From: Verrucomicrobiota bacterium
GTDB taxonomy: Bacteria; Verrucomicrobiota; Verrucomicrobiia; Opitutales; UBA953
Assembly (NCBI GenBank): GCA_003569205.1
Contig: BGOK01000010.1
Coordinates: 1 to 64,000 of the forward strand
Length of the DNA: 64,000 nucleotides
Direction: 5' to 3'
Under the pieces are notes generated by a model. The model did not search any database, was not told the DNA's origin, and saw only the letters and a list, made by a program, of their open reading frames with translations. The first letter of the stretch is position 1. Every line of letters begins with the position of its first letter. Position numbers and translations under genes: made by a program. Below, piece after piece: positions 53,917-62,251 of the stretch.

Positions 53917-54474
53917 CTAGCGAATGTAGACCAGCGTTCCGACCGACACGCGGTCAAAGAGCACAATGACATCGGCATCCGCCAGGAGCACGCAGCCGTG
54001 GCTATTGGGCTGGCCCAAGTTGGCGTGCTGATTCGTGCCATGGACGTAGACGTAGCGTTGCTTAGTGTCGACGACCTGCCCCGCGGCATTAGCGCCCGCG
54101 TTATGTCCGGGCTCGAGGCCAGCCAACCAAAGAATCCGCGAAGTAATGAGGTTATCCTCGGCCGTCGGCCAGTCGGACCAGACTTTCCCCGTTGGTTGGC
54201 GGGCCTTAAAAACCATACCCGCGGGAGCGCCGCCACCAATCTTCTCGGACACCTGATGCAGGCCCGTGGGCGTCTGATGCGAATCTTGGACGCAGCCACG
54301 GCCTGCGCGCGCCGTGCTGATGGTATACGAATCGCACCCTGCCCCATAAAAATGCCAGAGTTTTTGCTGGTCAACCGACACCAGAAGGCAATCTTCCGAC
54401 ATGGATACACCCAACGCCTGAAGGCGTTCGGCGAACTCTTTTTTCAAAACCAAGGATAACTCAGAACATGGCAT
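53917..54474 (-). CDS. L,D-transpeptidase (YkuD) family protein
   Basis: YkuD-fold transpeptidase of up to 185 residues. The active site is RYVYVHGTNQHANLGQ followed by NSHGCVLLADADVIVLF; the Cys is at about 161 if translation starts at 54474. The usual SHGCIRL Arg is replaced by Leu. No signal peptide or lipobox is visible with either the 54474 start or the internal ATG at 54402, so export is unexplained. The longer start overlaps the asd start by 7 bases, which makes 54402 more attractive. It would cross-link peptidoglycan at diaminopimelate or anchor a lipoprotein. Confidence 0.82.
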   Translation of the reverse strand: MPCSELSLVLKKEFAERLQALGVSMSEDCLLVSVDQQKLWHFYGAGCDSYTISTARAGRGCVQDSHQTPTGLHQVSEKIGGGAPAGMVFKARQPTGKVWSDWPTAEDNLITSRILWLAGLEPGHNAGANAAGQVVDTKQRYVYVHGTNQHANLGQPNSHGCVLLADADVIVLFDRVSVGTLVYIR

Positions 54475-55487
54475 ATCGAATTGGCATCGTGGGCGTGACC
54501 GGCGCGGTCGGTCAAGAACTGCTGGCGTTGATGGCCAAGCGAAAGTTCCCGGTCACCGAGCTCCGCCCCCTCGCTTCGGCCCGTTCGGCTGGGTCTAAGG
54601 TCAGCTATGGCGGCCAGGACTGGACCGTCCAGGAGGCCAAACCAGAGGCCTTTGAAGGCCTAGATTTCGTTATCTTCAGCGCGGGCGGCTCGGTTTCCCT
54701 CGCCCTCGCCCCAGAAGCGGTCAAGCGCGGGGTCATCGTCATCGATAATAGCTCGGCCTTCCGCATGGACCCGACGGTTCCCCTCGTGGTCCCGGAGATC
54801 AACGCCCATGCCCTGGACAACCACCAAGGCATCATCGCGAACCCGAACTGCTCCACGGCCATCGCTTTGATGGGGCTCTTCCCCCTGCACCAAGCCTTCG
54901 GCCTGAAGCGCTTCTTCGCTTCGACCTACCAAGCTGTCTCCGGTACCGGCGCCGAGGCTATGCGCGAACTCGACACGCAAGTCCGGGCGTGGGCTAAGGG
55001 CGAAGCCTCGCCGCCCAAGGTCTACCCGCACACCATCGCCTTCAACCTCATCCCGCAGGTCGACTCCTTCCAGGAAGATGGCTACACGAAGGAAGAAATG
55101 AAGATGCTGCACGAAGGCCGTAAAATCATGGGCCTGCCCGACCTCAAGGTCACGACGACCTGCGTCCGCGTCCCGGTCTTCCGCGCGCACTCGATTGCGA
55201 TCAGCGCTGAGTTCGAACGGCCGGTTGACCTAGCGGTCGCCCGCGCGGCGATTGCCGCCTTTCCCGGTGCCGAAGTCTGCGACGACCCTGCCAAGAAACT
55301 TTACCCCATGCCGCTGGATTATGCTGGCAAGGAAAAGTGCGGCGTGGGCCGACTACGTAAGGACACGCTTTTCGACAATGGCCTGTCCCTCTGGGTCAGC
55401 GGCGACCAGCTCTGGAAAGGCGCGGCGCTCAACGCCATCCAGATCGCCGAAGCCCTCCACGCCCGCGGCCGGCTGGCCCGCCGCTAA
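54468..55487 (+). CDS. asd: aspartate-semialdehyde dehydrogenase
   Basis: NADPH enzyme converting aspartyl phosphate to aspartate semialdehyde, feeding lysine, diaminopimelate, threonine and methionine. It has 339 residues. The N-terminal IGIVGVTGAVGQELLALM binds NADP. The catalytic Cys is in IANPNCSTAIALMGLF, and FRAHSIAISAEFERP carries the catalytic His. An AGGAT site lies about 9 bases upstream. Diaminopimelate from this step goes into the peptidoglycan built by the neighbouring genes. It is followed by the SpoU gene after 3 bases. Confidence 0.96.
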   Translation: MAYRIGIVGVTGAVGQELLALMAKRKFPVTELRPLASARSAGSKVSYGGQDWTVQEAKPEAFEGLDFVIFSAGGSVSLALAPEAVKRGVIVIDNSSAFRMDPTVPLVVPEINAHALDNHQGIIANPNCSTAIALMGLFPLHQAFGLKRFFASTYQAVSGTGAEAMRELDTQVRAWAKGEASPPKVYPHTIAFNLIPQVDSFQEDGYTKEEMKMLHEGRKIMGLPDLKVTTTCVRVPVFRAHSIAISAEFERPVDLAVARAAIAAFPGAEVCDDPAKKLYPMPLDYAGKEKCGVGRLRKDTLFDNGLSLWVSGDQLWKGAALNAIQIAEALHARGRLARR

Positions 55488-55490
55488 GCC

Positions 55491-56054
55491 ATGGCGCGGT
55501 CCAATGATCGAGCGCCCCGCCACGCGGACCTCAATAAACCCATCCGGCAGCTGGATGAGACGGATATCCCTGCTCTGCTCGCGCTGCACAAGGACCCGCT
55601 CATCCTCGTCCTCGATGGCGTCCAAGACCCGCATAACCTCGGGGCATGCCTCCGGACCGCCGATTGCGCGGGCTGCGCCTTCGTCGTCACGACCCGCAAG
55701 AACTCTTCACCGGTCAACGATACGGTCCGCAAGGTCGCCGTCGGCGCGGCTGAGCACATGCCCATCGTTCAGGCCCACAACCTCCGCAATGCCTTGGTAA
55801 AACTCAAGGAGGGCGGCGTCTGGATCGCCGGCACGAGCGACCACAAGACGAGCCAATCCCTCTTTACGGCTAAACTAACCGGACCGCTCGCACTTGTCAT
55901 GGGCGCCGAGGGCGACGGCATCCGTCACCTGACAGCCGAAACCTGCGATTTCTTGGTGCGCATCCCAATGCTGGGCGCCGTCCCTTGCCTCAACGTGTCC
56001 GTCTCTGCGGGTGTCTGCCTCTTTGAGGCCGTCCGCCAGCGCGGTCACCGCTAA
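55491..56054 (+). CDS. TrmH/SpoU family RNA 2'-O-methyltransferase
   Basis: SPOUT methyltransferase of 187 residues, near RlmB in sequence but without its N-terminal RNA-binding domain. Motif 1 is LVLDGVQDPHNLGACLRTAD, motif 2 is ALVMGAEGDGIRHLT, and motif 3 is IPMLGAVPCLNVSVSAGVCL, forming the SAM-binding knot. The target (23S rRNA or a tRNA) is not known. The start is an ATG 3 bases after asd. It precedes the tRNA-Lys pair by 56 bases, so a shared transcript is possible. Confidence 0.88.
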   Translation: MARSNDRAPRHADLNKPIRQLDETDIPALLALHKDPLILVLDGVQDPHNLGACLRTADCAGCAFVVTTRKNSSPVNDTVRKVAVGAAEHMPIVQAHNLRNALVKLKEGGVWIAGTSDHKTSQSLFTAKLTGPLALVMGAEGDGIRHLTAETCDFLVRIPMLGAVPCLNVSVSAGVCLFEAVRQRGHR

Positions 56055-56110
56055 GGGCTATTTATCCTTTACCCACGGCAGGCAAAGCCCTTTGCTGGCA
56101 GTCGTTCAAG

Positions 56111-56182
56111 GGCCGGATAGCTCAATGGTAGAGCAGTTGACTTTTAATCAATTGGTTCCGGGTTCGAGTCCCGGTCCGGCCA
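56111..56182 (+). tRNA. tRNA-Lys (anticodon TTT)
   Basis: Full cloverleaf. Acceptor GGCCGGA pairs with TCCGGCC; D arm GCTC/GAGC; anticodon stem GTTGA/TCAAT closes the loop CTTTTAA with anticodon TTT; T arm CCGGG-TTCGAGT-CCCGG. The discriminator is A at 56182. CCA is not encoded (ACTTT follows). Confidence 0.96.
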
Positions 56183-56203
56183 CTTTGAACACCGCTTAAC
56201 GGT

Positions 56204-56223
56204 CAGGCCCCATGGCCTGTTTT
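56204..56223 (+). terminator. rho-independent terminator between the tRNA-Lys genes
   Basis: CAGGCC-ccat-GGCCTG followed by TTTT, 22 bases after the first tRNA. This suggests that tRNA-Lys(UUU) ends its own transcript and that tRNA-Lys(CUU) has a separate promoter in 56224-56273 or is reached by read-through. Confidence 0.7.
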
Positions 56224-56273
56224 CGTGCTTGAAAAAATCCGGCTAGTCCGCACTCCTTCACGTTCCGCTGTCT

Positions 56274-56677
<404 letters not shown>

Positions 56678-56758
56678 GACTCCATAAATATGAAAAGCCC
56701 AGAGCCCGGCAGGCAACGGTGCGACCGTAGGGTTGATGGCCTATCAATAATATCAGTT

Positions 56759-58600
56759 TCACTCTACCGTCACCGACTTGGCCAAGTTGCGGGGCTGGTC
56801 AATCGAACAGCCGCGCAGGCGGGCCACATGATACGCTAAGAGCTGCAAGGCCACGGCTGCGGGGATTGTCGCGACCAAGGGATCACAATCCGGAATGACG
56901 ATGCGGTCATCGGCAATGGTGTCCGCAGACTGACCCGCCGTCACGACTGCTACAATCCGCGCCCCGCGGGCTTTGCATTCTTCCGCATTACTCCAGACTT
57001 TATCCAACTGCGGCGAGCGATTCGCCAGCACGACGACGGGCGTCCCCGGGGTGAGCAAAGCAATGGGACCATGTTTCATCTCGGCCGCATGATAGCCTTC
57101 GGCGTGAACATAGGATATCTCCTTGAGCTTCAAGGCGCCTTCCAGTGCAACCGGGTGCATCGGACCACGACCTAAAAAGAAAGCGTGCTCGGCGGTCGCC
57201 ATGCGGGCGGCTACCGACGCGATAGCGTCGTTCTGGGCCAGGACCTGCTCGATGAGCTCCGGTAACCGTGCCAATTCCGCAACCAGCGCCCTGCCCCGCT
57301 CCAAGGAAAGGCGACGCCCACGGCCTAACCGCAGGGCCATCAGCAAAAGAACCGCCACCTGACCAGTGAAAGCCTTCGTCGAGGCCACCGAAATTTCGGG
57401 GCCAGCATGAATGAAGACGCCTTGCCCCGTTTCGCGGGCGATGGTCGACCCCACGACGTTGACGAGCCCGAGGACCAAGGCGCCTTTGGCCTTAGCCTCC
57501 CGCACGGCGGCCAAGGTGTCCGCGGTTTCGCCGGATTGTGAGATGGCTAAGACGAGGTCGTGGCTACCGACCAAGGGATTCCGATAGCGGAATTCAGCGG
57601 CCTGCTGCACCTCGGCATTGAGGTCGGCCAAATCTTCAAAGGCAAATTCACCGACTTGCCCCGCATGCAAGGAGGTCCCGCAGCCAACGAGGATGATGCG
57701 TTGGATTTCAGCCAGGTCGCGCGAGGAGGTCCCCATGCCGGCCAAGACGGCGGTACCGTGCTCGGCATCGAGTCGACCACGTAACGCATTGCGGACGGAT
57801 TCCGGCTGCTCGTAGATTTCCTTAAGCATGAAATGCGCGTAGCCGCCTTTTTCAACTGCCCCGGCCGTTAAACCTAATTCCGCGACTTCACGTTCGCGGA
57901 TGACATCGTGGCGATCGCGGATATCGACGCTATCTGCCGTGAGGACCGCGATATCACCGTCGTCTAAATAGATGACGCGGCGGGTATGCGCCACCAAGGC
58001 CGCCGCATCCGAGGCTACGAGCGTCTCGCCGTCCCCTAGGCCCAAGACCAAGGGACTGCCCTTGCGGGCCACCACCAGCACGCCCGGTTGGTCGACCGCT
58101 AACACGGCGATGCCGTATGCACCTTCGACTTGGGCCAAGGCCTGCCCCACCGCTTTGCGCAGGTCTCCTTGATAATGCTCCCCAATCAAACGGGCTAAGG
58201 CCTCGGTGTCGGTTTCAGAGAGAAAGACATGGCCCTTGGCCTCCAAGCGAGCGCGGATGGACCGATAGTTCTCAATGATGCCGTTATGCACTAAACAAAG
58301 TCGTCCTTCCGCCGCCGCATGCGGATGGGCATTCGCCTCTGTCGGTGCGCCATGCGTCGCCCAGCGGGTGTGCGCGATTCCCGTCTGCGCCGCCACTTGG
58401 GCTGCGGGCGGCAACTGCGCATTCACTTTCTCCGTCAAGCGGGCGACCTTACCCACGGCACGAACGGTAGTCAGCTGACCGCGCGGCTCCTGCAACGCGA
58501 TACCAGCGGAGTCGTACCCACGGTACTCCAAGCGGCGCAACCCTCCCAGGAGAATGGGCAGCGCAGGCTGTCGACCGACATATCCGATGATGCCACACAT
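56759..58600 (-). CDS. glmS: glutamine-fructose-6-phosphate aminotransferase
   Basis: Makes glucosamine-6-phosphate from fructose-6-phosphate and glutamine, the entry to UDP-GlcNAc. It has 613 residues. The N-terminal Cys of MCGIIGYVG is the glutaminase nucleophile, and HTRWATHGAPTEANAHPH follows. Two SIS domains have ILVGCGTSLHAGQVGEF, AISQSGETADTLAAVREAK and GRGPMHPVALEGALKLKEIS; the C-terminus is QPRNLAKSVTVE. The ATG at 58600 is fixed by the Cys at position 2. It begins 1 base after the acyltransferase stop. There is no room for a glmS ribozyme upstream. Confidence 0.97.
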   Translation of the reverse strand: MCGIIGYVGRQPALPILLGGLRRLEYRGYDSAGIALQEPRGQLTTVRAVGKVARLTEKVNAQLPPAAQVAAQTGIAHTRWATHGAPTEANAHPHAAAEGRLCLVHNGIIENYRSIRARLEAKGHVFLSETDTEALARLIGEHYQGDLRKAVGQALAQVEGAYGIAVLAVDQPGVLVVARKGSPLVLGLGDGETLVASDAAALVAHTRRVIYLDDGDIAVLTADSVDIRDRHDVIREREVAELGLTAGAVEKGGYAHFMLKEIYEQPESVRNALRGRLDAEHGTAVLAGMGTSSRDLAEIQRIILVGCGTSLHAGQVGEFAFEDLADLNAEVQQAAEFRYRNPLVGSHDLVLAISQSGETADTLAAVREAKAKGALVLGLVNVVGSTIARETGQGVFIHAGPEISVASTKAFTGQVAVLLLMALRLGRGRRLSLERGRALVAELARLPELIEQVLAQNDAIASVAARMATAEHAFFLGRGPMHPVALEGALKLKEISYVHAEGYHAAEMKHGPIALLTPGTPVVVLANRSPQLDKVWSNAEECKARGARIVAVVTAGQSADTIADDRIVIPDCDPLVATIPAAVALQLLAYHVARLRGCSIDQPRNLAKSVTVE

Positions 58601-58601
58601 C

Positions 58602-59471
58602 TTAGACGAGGTCGCGGTCGACGATGTCCGCTGGTCGCGTGGTAAGGCCCGGCCAAATCTTGCGACCAGGGTAGATGGAAGTATGGATACCCGTGTGCAC
58701 GCCGTCGCCGATGATCGCACCGAACTTACGTCGGCCGGTGTCAATGAGTTCGCCTGCGACCATCGAACGATGCGGCCGGCCATCGTGACGCAGGTTCGAG
58801 ATCATCGTGCCCGCCCCGAAATTGACCTTCTCCCCTAAAACGGAATCCCCGACATACGAGAGGTGCCCGACGTTCGTCTTGTCGAGGAGGACGGAGTTCT
58901 TGAGCTCCACGGCCTGCCCGACGTGGCAACCATTCCCGACGGAAGTGGAGCCGCGGATATAGCAGTTGGGCCCGACCTTACAGCCGGCGCCAATGACGAC
59001 ATCGCCTTCGATGACGACACCAGGCAGGATACGCGTGCCTGGGCCGACCGAGAGGCGTCCGTCGACATAAAGCGAGGCGTGGCAGTCGCCCAGATTCTGC
59101 CAATCGGTTCGCAGTTTCAGGGCGCGTTCGTTAGCAACCAAGAGATCCCAAGCAAAGCGAAGCAAGAAACTGCCCTGCGCACGGCAGACGGGTCCGGTGG
59201 CCCCCGAACGTAGCATCAGTTCGGCTCCTTGGGCATCAACCAGGGCCGAAGCGGTCGACTCCGCCATAAAGGCCGCCACATCCGCCGGCTCCAGCCACGC
59301 ATGAGGATAGACTTCGATGATTTCACCTTTGGGCCAAGCGCCAGCTAAGGCACAGCGCTGGTGTTCTGACAGCGGAACGTTACCAATCGGAAAAGCGTCC
59401 AAGGCACGGGTGGCGGTCAAAGGAAGACACCCCGGCGTAGGCGTTGACGGTAGAAAACGAAAAGCTGGCAT
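58602..59471 (-). CDS. GlmU-like left-handed beta-helix acyltransferase, no uridylyltransferase domain
   Basis: A 289-residue protein with a left-handed beta-helix from about 138 onward. GTRILPGVVIEGDVVIGAGC starts the hexapeptide repeats. The signature KNSVLLDKTNVGHLSYVGDS followed by VLGEKVNFGAGT closely matches the acetyltransferase half of GlmU, with His203 at the catalytic His position. The first 130 residues are not a nucleotidyltransferase (too short, and no GxGTRMxSxxPK). So it could acetylate glucosamine-1-phosphate, with uridylylation done elsewhere, or act on a related sugar. It lies between glmM (6-base gap) and glmS (1-base gap), which strongly supports an aminosugar role. Confidence 0.82.
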   Translation of the reverse strand: MPAFRFLPSTPTPGCLPLTATRALDAFPIGNVPLSEHQRCALAGAWPKGEIIEVYPHAWLEPADVAAFMAESTASALVDAQGAELMLRSGATGPVCRAQGSFLLRFAWDLLVANERALKLRTDWQNLGDCHASLYVDGRLSVGPGTRILPGVVIEGDVVIGAGCKVGPNCYIRGSTSVGNGCHVGQAVELKNSVLLDKTNVGHLSYVGDSVLGEKVNFGAGTMISNLRHDGRPHRSMVAGELIDTGRRKFGAIIGDGVHTGIHTSIYPGRKIWPGLTTRPADIVDRDLV

Positions 59472-59477
59472 GGTCTT

Positions 59478-60827
59478 TTAGGCTAGATCGAGTTCCACGG
59501 CGGCGCGGAAGCGTTGGGCCCAAGCGGCGACCGTCGCTGCTTCGCGATGCTCAACGAGAATCCGGATTTTATTTTCGGTCCCTGAATAACGGATGAGGTG
59601 GCGGCCTTGGATGCCAAAGGTGGCATCCGCTTCCTGCACGGCGGCCTGCAGATGCTGCAGGGAGGCCAGCGGCGGCTTCGATTTGATCCGCAGATTCTCC
59701 AAAGACTGCGGATACTCGTGCATCGCCTTAGCCAAGTCGGACAACCGTGCGCCCTTCTGCTTCATGATTCTCAGCACCTGCAAGGCACTGAGGATACCGT
59801 CGCCCGTGGTGGCGTGGTCGGCAAAGATAAGATGGCCGGAATTCTCGCCACCAAAGGAATAGCCGCCGCTGCGCAAGGCCTCGATGACATGGCGGTCGCC
59901 GACCGCGGTGGTCAGGACCTGGACGCCGGCCTGGCGCATGGCCTCGTGCAAGCCGAGGTTACTCATCACGGTGCAGGCCATGGTGGACCCGCGGAGCGTG
60001 CCTTCCGTCTGCATGGCTAAAGCACAGAGGGTCAGCACCCGATCGCCTGAGACCGTTGCTCCGGTCTCGTCTGTGAAAATGACCCGGTCAGCATCGCCAT
60101 CAAAGGAGATACCGAGGTCAGCCCCTTGCTCACGAACCGCCTGGGCGGCGTGTTCGGGGTGCAACGCACCCACGCCGGCATTGATATTCAAGCCATCGGG
60201 ATCGACGCCGAGCTTGGTCACCTTCGCCCCGAGTTCCTTGAAGATAAGCGGCGCGAGGAGATACGCCGCCCCATGTCCGCAATCGACGACCAGCTTCAAA
60301 CCACTCAAATCCGTCGGCCCCAAACTCTGCTTGGCATATTCGATGTAGCGCCCGCGGGCATCATCGATGCGGTAGGCCTTACCGATTTTATCCGGACTCA
60401 CTGCCATGGGTTGGGCGTCGGATAAAATCTCCCGTTCAACCGCCGCTTCGAGCTCATCGGACAACTTGTAACCATCCGGCCCAAAGATTTTCAGGCCGTT
60501 ATCTTCATAAGGGTTATGCGAAGCCGTCAGCATGATGCCCGCGCCACAACCCATGGACTTCGTAAGGTGAGCCACGGCGGGGGTCGGAATCGGGCCGACG
60601 AGAAACACGTCCATTCCGCTCGCCACCAGCCCACTCGTCAGGGCCGTCTCCAACATGTAGCCTGAGATCCGCGTGTCCTTGCCGATGATCACGCGGTTGT
60701 GGTTGGCGCCCGATGACTTGAGCACCCGTGAAATGGCTTGGCCGGTTTTAAGGGCGATCTCCGCAGTGATGGGGTATTCGTTTGCTTTCCCTCGTATACC
60801 ATCGGTCCCGAAGAGTTTGGTAGCCAT
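59478..60827 (-). CDS. glmM: phosphoglucosamine mutase
   Basis: Converts glucosamine-6-phosphate to glucosamine-1-phosphate. It has 449 residues. LFGTDGIRGKANEYP starts it; MLTASHNPYEDNGLKIFGPDG has the phosphoserine of the alpha-phosphohexomutase family. The metal site is DGDADRVIFTDE, the sugar loop is GGENSGHL, and HLIRYSGTENKIRILVE binds phosphate at the C-terminus. It is first of glmM-acyltransferase-glmS. Its upstream region holds repeats (60866-60972). Confidence 0.97.
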   Translation of the reverse strand: MATKLFGTDGIRGKANEYPITAEIALKTGQAISRVLKSSGANHNRVIIGKDTRISGYMLETALTSGLVASGMDVFLVGPIPTPAVAHLTKSMGCGAGIMLTASHNPYEDNGLKIFGPDGYKLSDELEAAVEREILSDAQPMAVSPDKIGKAYRIDDARGRYIEYAKQSLGPTDLSGLKLVVDCGHGAAYLLAPLIFKELGAKVTKLGVDPDGLNINAGVGALHPEHAAQAVREQGADLGISFDGDADRVIFTDETGATVSGDRVLTLCALAMQTEGTLRGSTMACTVMSNLGLHEAMRQAGVQVLTTAVGDRHVIEALRSGGYSFGGENSGHLIFADHATTGDGILSALQVLRIMKQKGARLSDLAKAMHEYPQSLENLRIKSKPPLASLQHLQAAVQEADATFGIQGRHLIRYSGTENKIRILVEHREAATVAAWAQRFRAAVELDLA

Positions 60828-60865
60828 GGTGAAATTCCATACTTTTAGCCCTCTAACGCAAGTTA

Positions 60866-60904
60866 AATGATTGAAAACATTCCTTTATGACATTAATGAT
60901 TGAA
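60866..60904. repeat. 10-base direct repeats upstream of glmM
   Basis: AATGATTGAA is present at 60866-60875 and 60895-60904, 29 bases apart start to start (about three helical turns). The pair lies within 80 bases of the glmM start in the gap shared with the DUF6807 gene. It could be a binding site for a regulator of either gene. Confidence 0.4.
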
Positions 60905-60918
60905 TCAGTCGTAAATAA

Positions 60919-60934
60919 TTCCATCGAAATGGAA
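60919..60934. promoter_or_regulatory. inverted repeat in the glmM/DUF6807 gap
   Basis: TTCCAT-cgaa-ATGGAA, a perfect 6-bp stem with a CGAA centre, 67-82 bases before the DUF6807 start. It could act as an operator or as a stable tetraloop hairpin in the leader. Function not assignable. Confidence 0.35.
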
Positions 60935-60947
60935 CTACGTCTCATTC

Positions 60948-60972
60948 CTCCTATCTACCTAAAACATAGGAG
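60948..60972 (+). promoter_or_regulatory. 7-bp inverted repeat in the DUF6807 leader
   Basis: CTCCTAT and ATAGGAG pair across 11 bases. The right arm ends 28 bases before the ATG at 61001, too far to be the ribosome site although it contains AGGAG. It may be a leader hairpin or a dimer site. Confidence 0.35.
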
Positions 60973-61000
60973 CGTTTAACGCCCCTTTGCTCATATCTCC

Positions 61001-62203
61001 ATGGCCCCTCGCTTCACTTTAACTGTCCTCTTTTTCAGCGCGCTCAATGGTTTTGCCGCGACCTTCACGATTCCCGGCCCGAACCAATCCAAGGCCAATC
61101 AGGTGGTCGAAGTCACTGATGCGTCCCTAGATCGGTCACTCAGCTATGTCATCGCGACGCAGACTGCTGCCGGCGTGAACCTACTCCCCGCTCAGTGGGA
61201 TAGCAAAAAAGAAAAGCTCACCTTCATCCTACCCTACCAAGACATCGGCAAAACCTTCACGGGCTTTGCCACCCTCGGCAAACCGAAGACGTCGCTCGAG
61301 GTGCAGGCGCTGCGCGGCAAAGAAACGATTGAGGTATCGGAAGTCGGCGAAACGACCCGCACCATACTCAAATATCAAGATGCCGAAACCCTGCCCGCCA
61401 GCGTGAAGGAAGTCTACCGCCGCGGCGGTTTCATTCACCCGATTTACACGCCTGACCAGACTCTGGTCTCCGATAGCTTCGCGGCAGATCACCTGCACCA
61501 CCACGGTATCTGGATGGCGTGGTCGCATACGTCCTTCCAAGGCCGCAAGCCCGACTTCTGGAACGTCCAGGAAAACAAAGGCCGGGTGGCGGCTCTGGGA
61601 GTTGACCGTGTTTGGTCTGGTCCCGTCGAAGGGGGCTTTACCTCTAAACTCCGCAGCCTCGACACGGGCATCCAACCCGCCGTGCCCGTGCTCGACGAAA
61701 CTTGGACGGTGCGCTGCTACGCGGGTGGAGCTAACGCCCGGGCCAATGTGTTCGATGTGGAGACGACCCAGAAGAATATCGCCACTGATCCCTTGGAACT
61801 GACGAAGCATATCTACGGAGGCCTCGGCTTCCGCGGTCGCAGAGACTGGGACGCCAAGGCACCGTTACGCTTTCTGACGTCCGAAGGCACCACGGACCGT
61901 AAGAAGGGCGATGGCCAACGCGCCCGCTGGTTCTATTTCGGTGGACCTGCCGACGGCAAGTCGGTGGGAGTCGCCATCCTGTGCCACCCAGACAACCTGA
62001 ATGCCCCGCAGACGACGCGGTTCAACCCGACGATGCCGTTCGTGGCCTACACTCCCGTCCACGCAGGGAATACCACCATCGCACCGGGCTCCCTTTTCAC
62101 GCAAAAGTTCCGCTTCGTCGTCTTCAGTGGCGAGCCCGACACACTCTTACTGGAATCCTATTGGCAAGGTTTTGCAACCCCGGCGACCGTCACCGTTAAA
62201 TAG
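61001..62203 (+). CDS. DUF6807 (PmoA-like) family secreted protein
   Basis: A 400-residue exported protein. The signal peptide MAPRFTLTVLFFSALNGFAA is likely cleaved near residue 20. RRGGFIHPIYTPDQTLVSD followed by the His cluster in FAADHLHHHGIWMAWSHTSF is the hallmark of the DUF6807 (PmoA) family. The C-terminal half is beta-rich (IYGGLGFRGRRDWDAKAP, WFYFGGPADGKSVGVAIL). Family function is not established; members are common in PVC genomes next to sugar-degradation genes. It is 48 bases upstream of the DUF1549 cytochrome gene, so both may be exported together. Confidence 0.88.
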   Translation: MAPRFTLTVLFFSALNGFAATFTIPGPNQSKANQVVEVTDASLDRSLSYVIATQTAAGVNLLPAQWDSKKEKLTFILPYQDIGKTFTGFATLGKPKTSLEVQALRGKETIEVSEVGETTRTILKYQDAETLPASVKEVYRRGGFIHPIYTPDQTLVSDSFAADHLHHHGIWMAWSHTSFQGRKPDFWNVQENKGRVAALGVDRVWSGPVEGGFTSKLRSLDTGIQPAVPVLDETWTVRCYAGGANARANVFDVETTQKNIATDPLELTKHIYGGLGFRGRRDWDAKAPLRFLTSEGTTDRKKGDGQRARWFYFGGPADGKSVGVAILCHPDNLNAPQTTRFNPTMPFVAYTPVHAGNTTIAPGSLFTQKFRFVVFSGEPDTLLLESYWQGFATPATVTVK

Positions 62204-62251
62204 GGTGATTCACTGATTGAGTTCACTTAGATACCCGACACACCTTTATCC

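Noticed and set aside
58600-58783. glmS ribozyme or riboswitch before glmS
   Set aside because: Only one base separates glmS from the upstream stop, leaving no leader for it.
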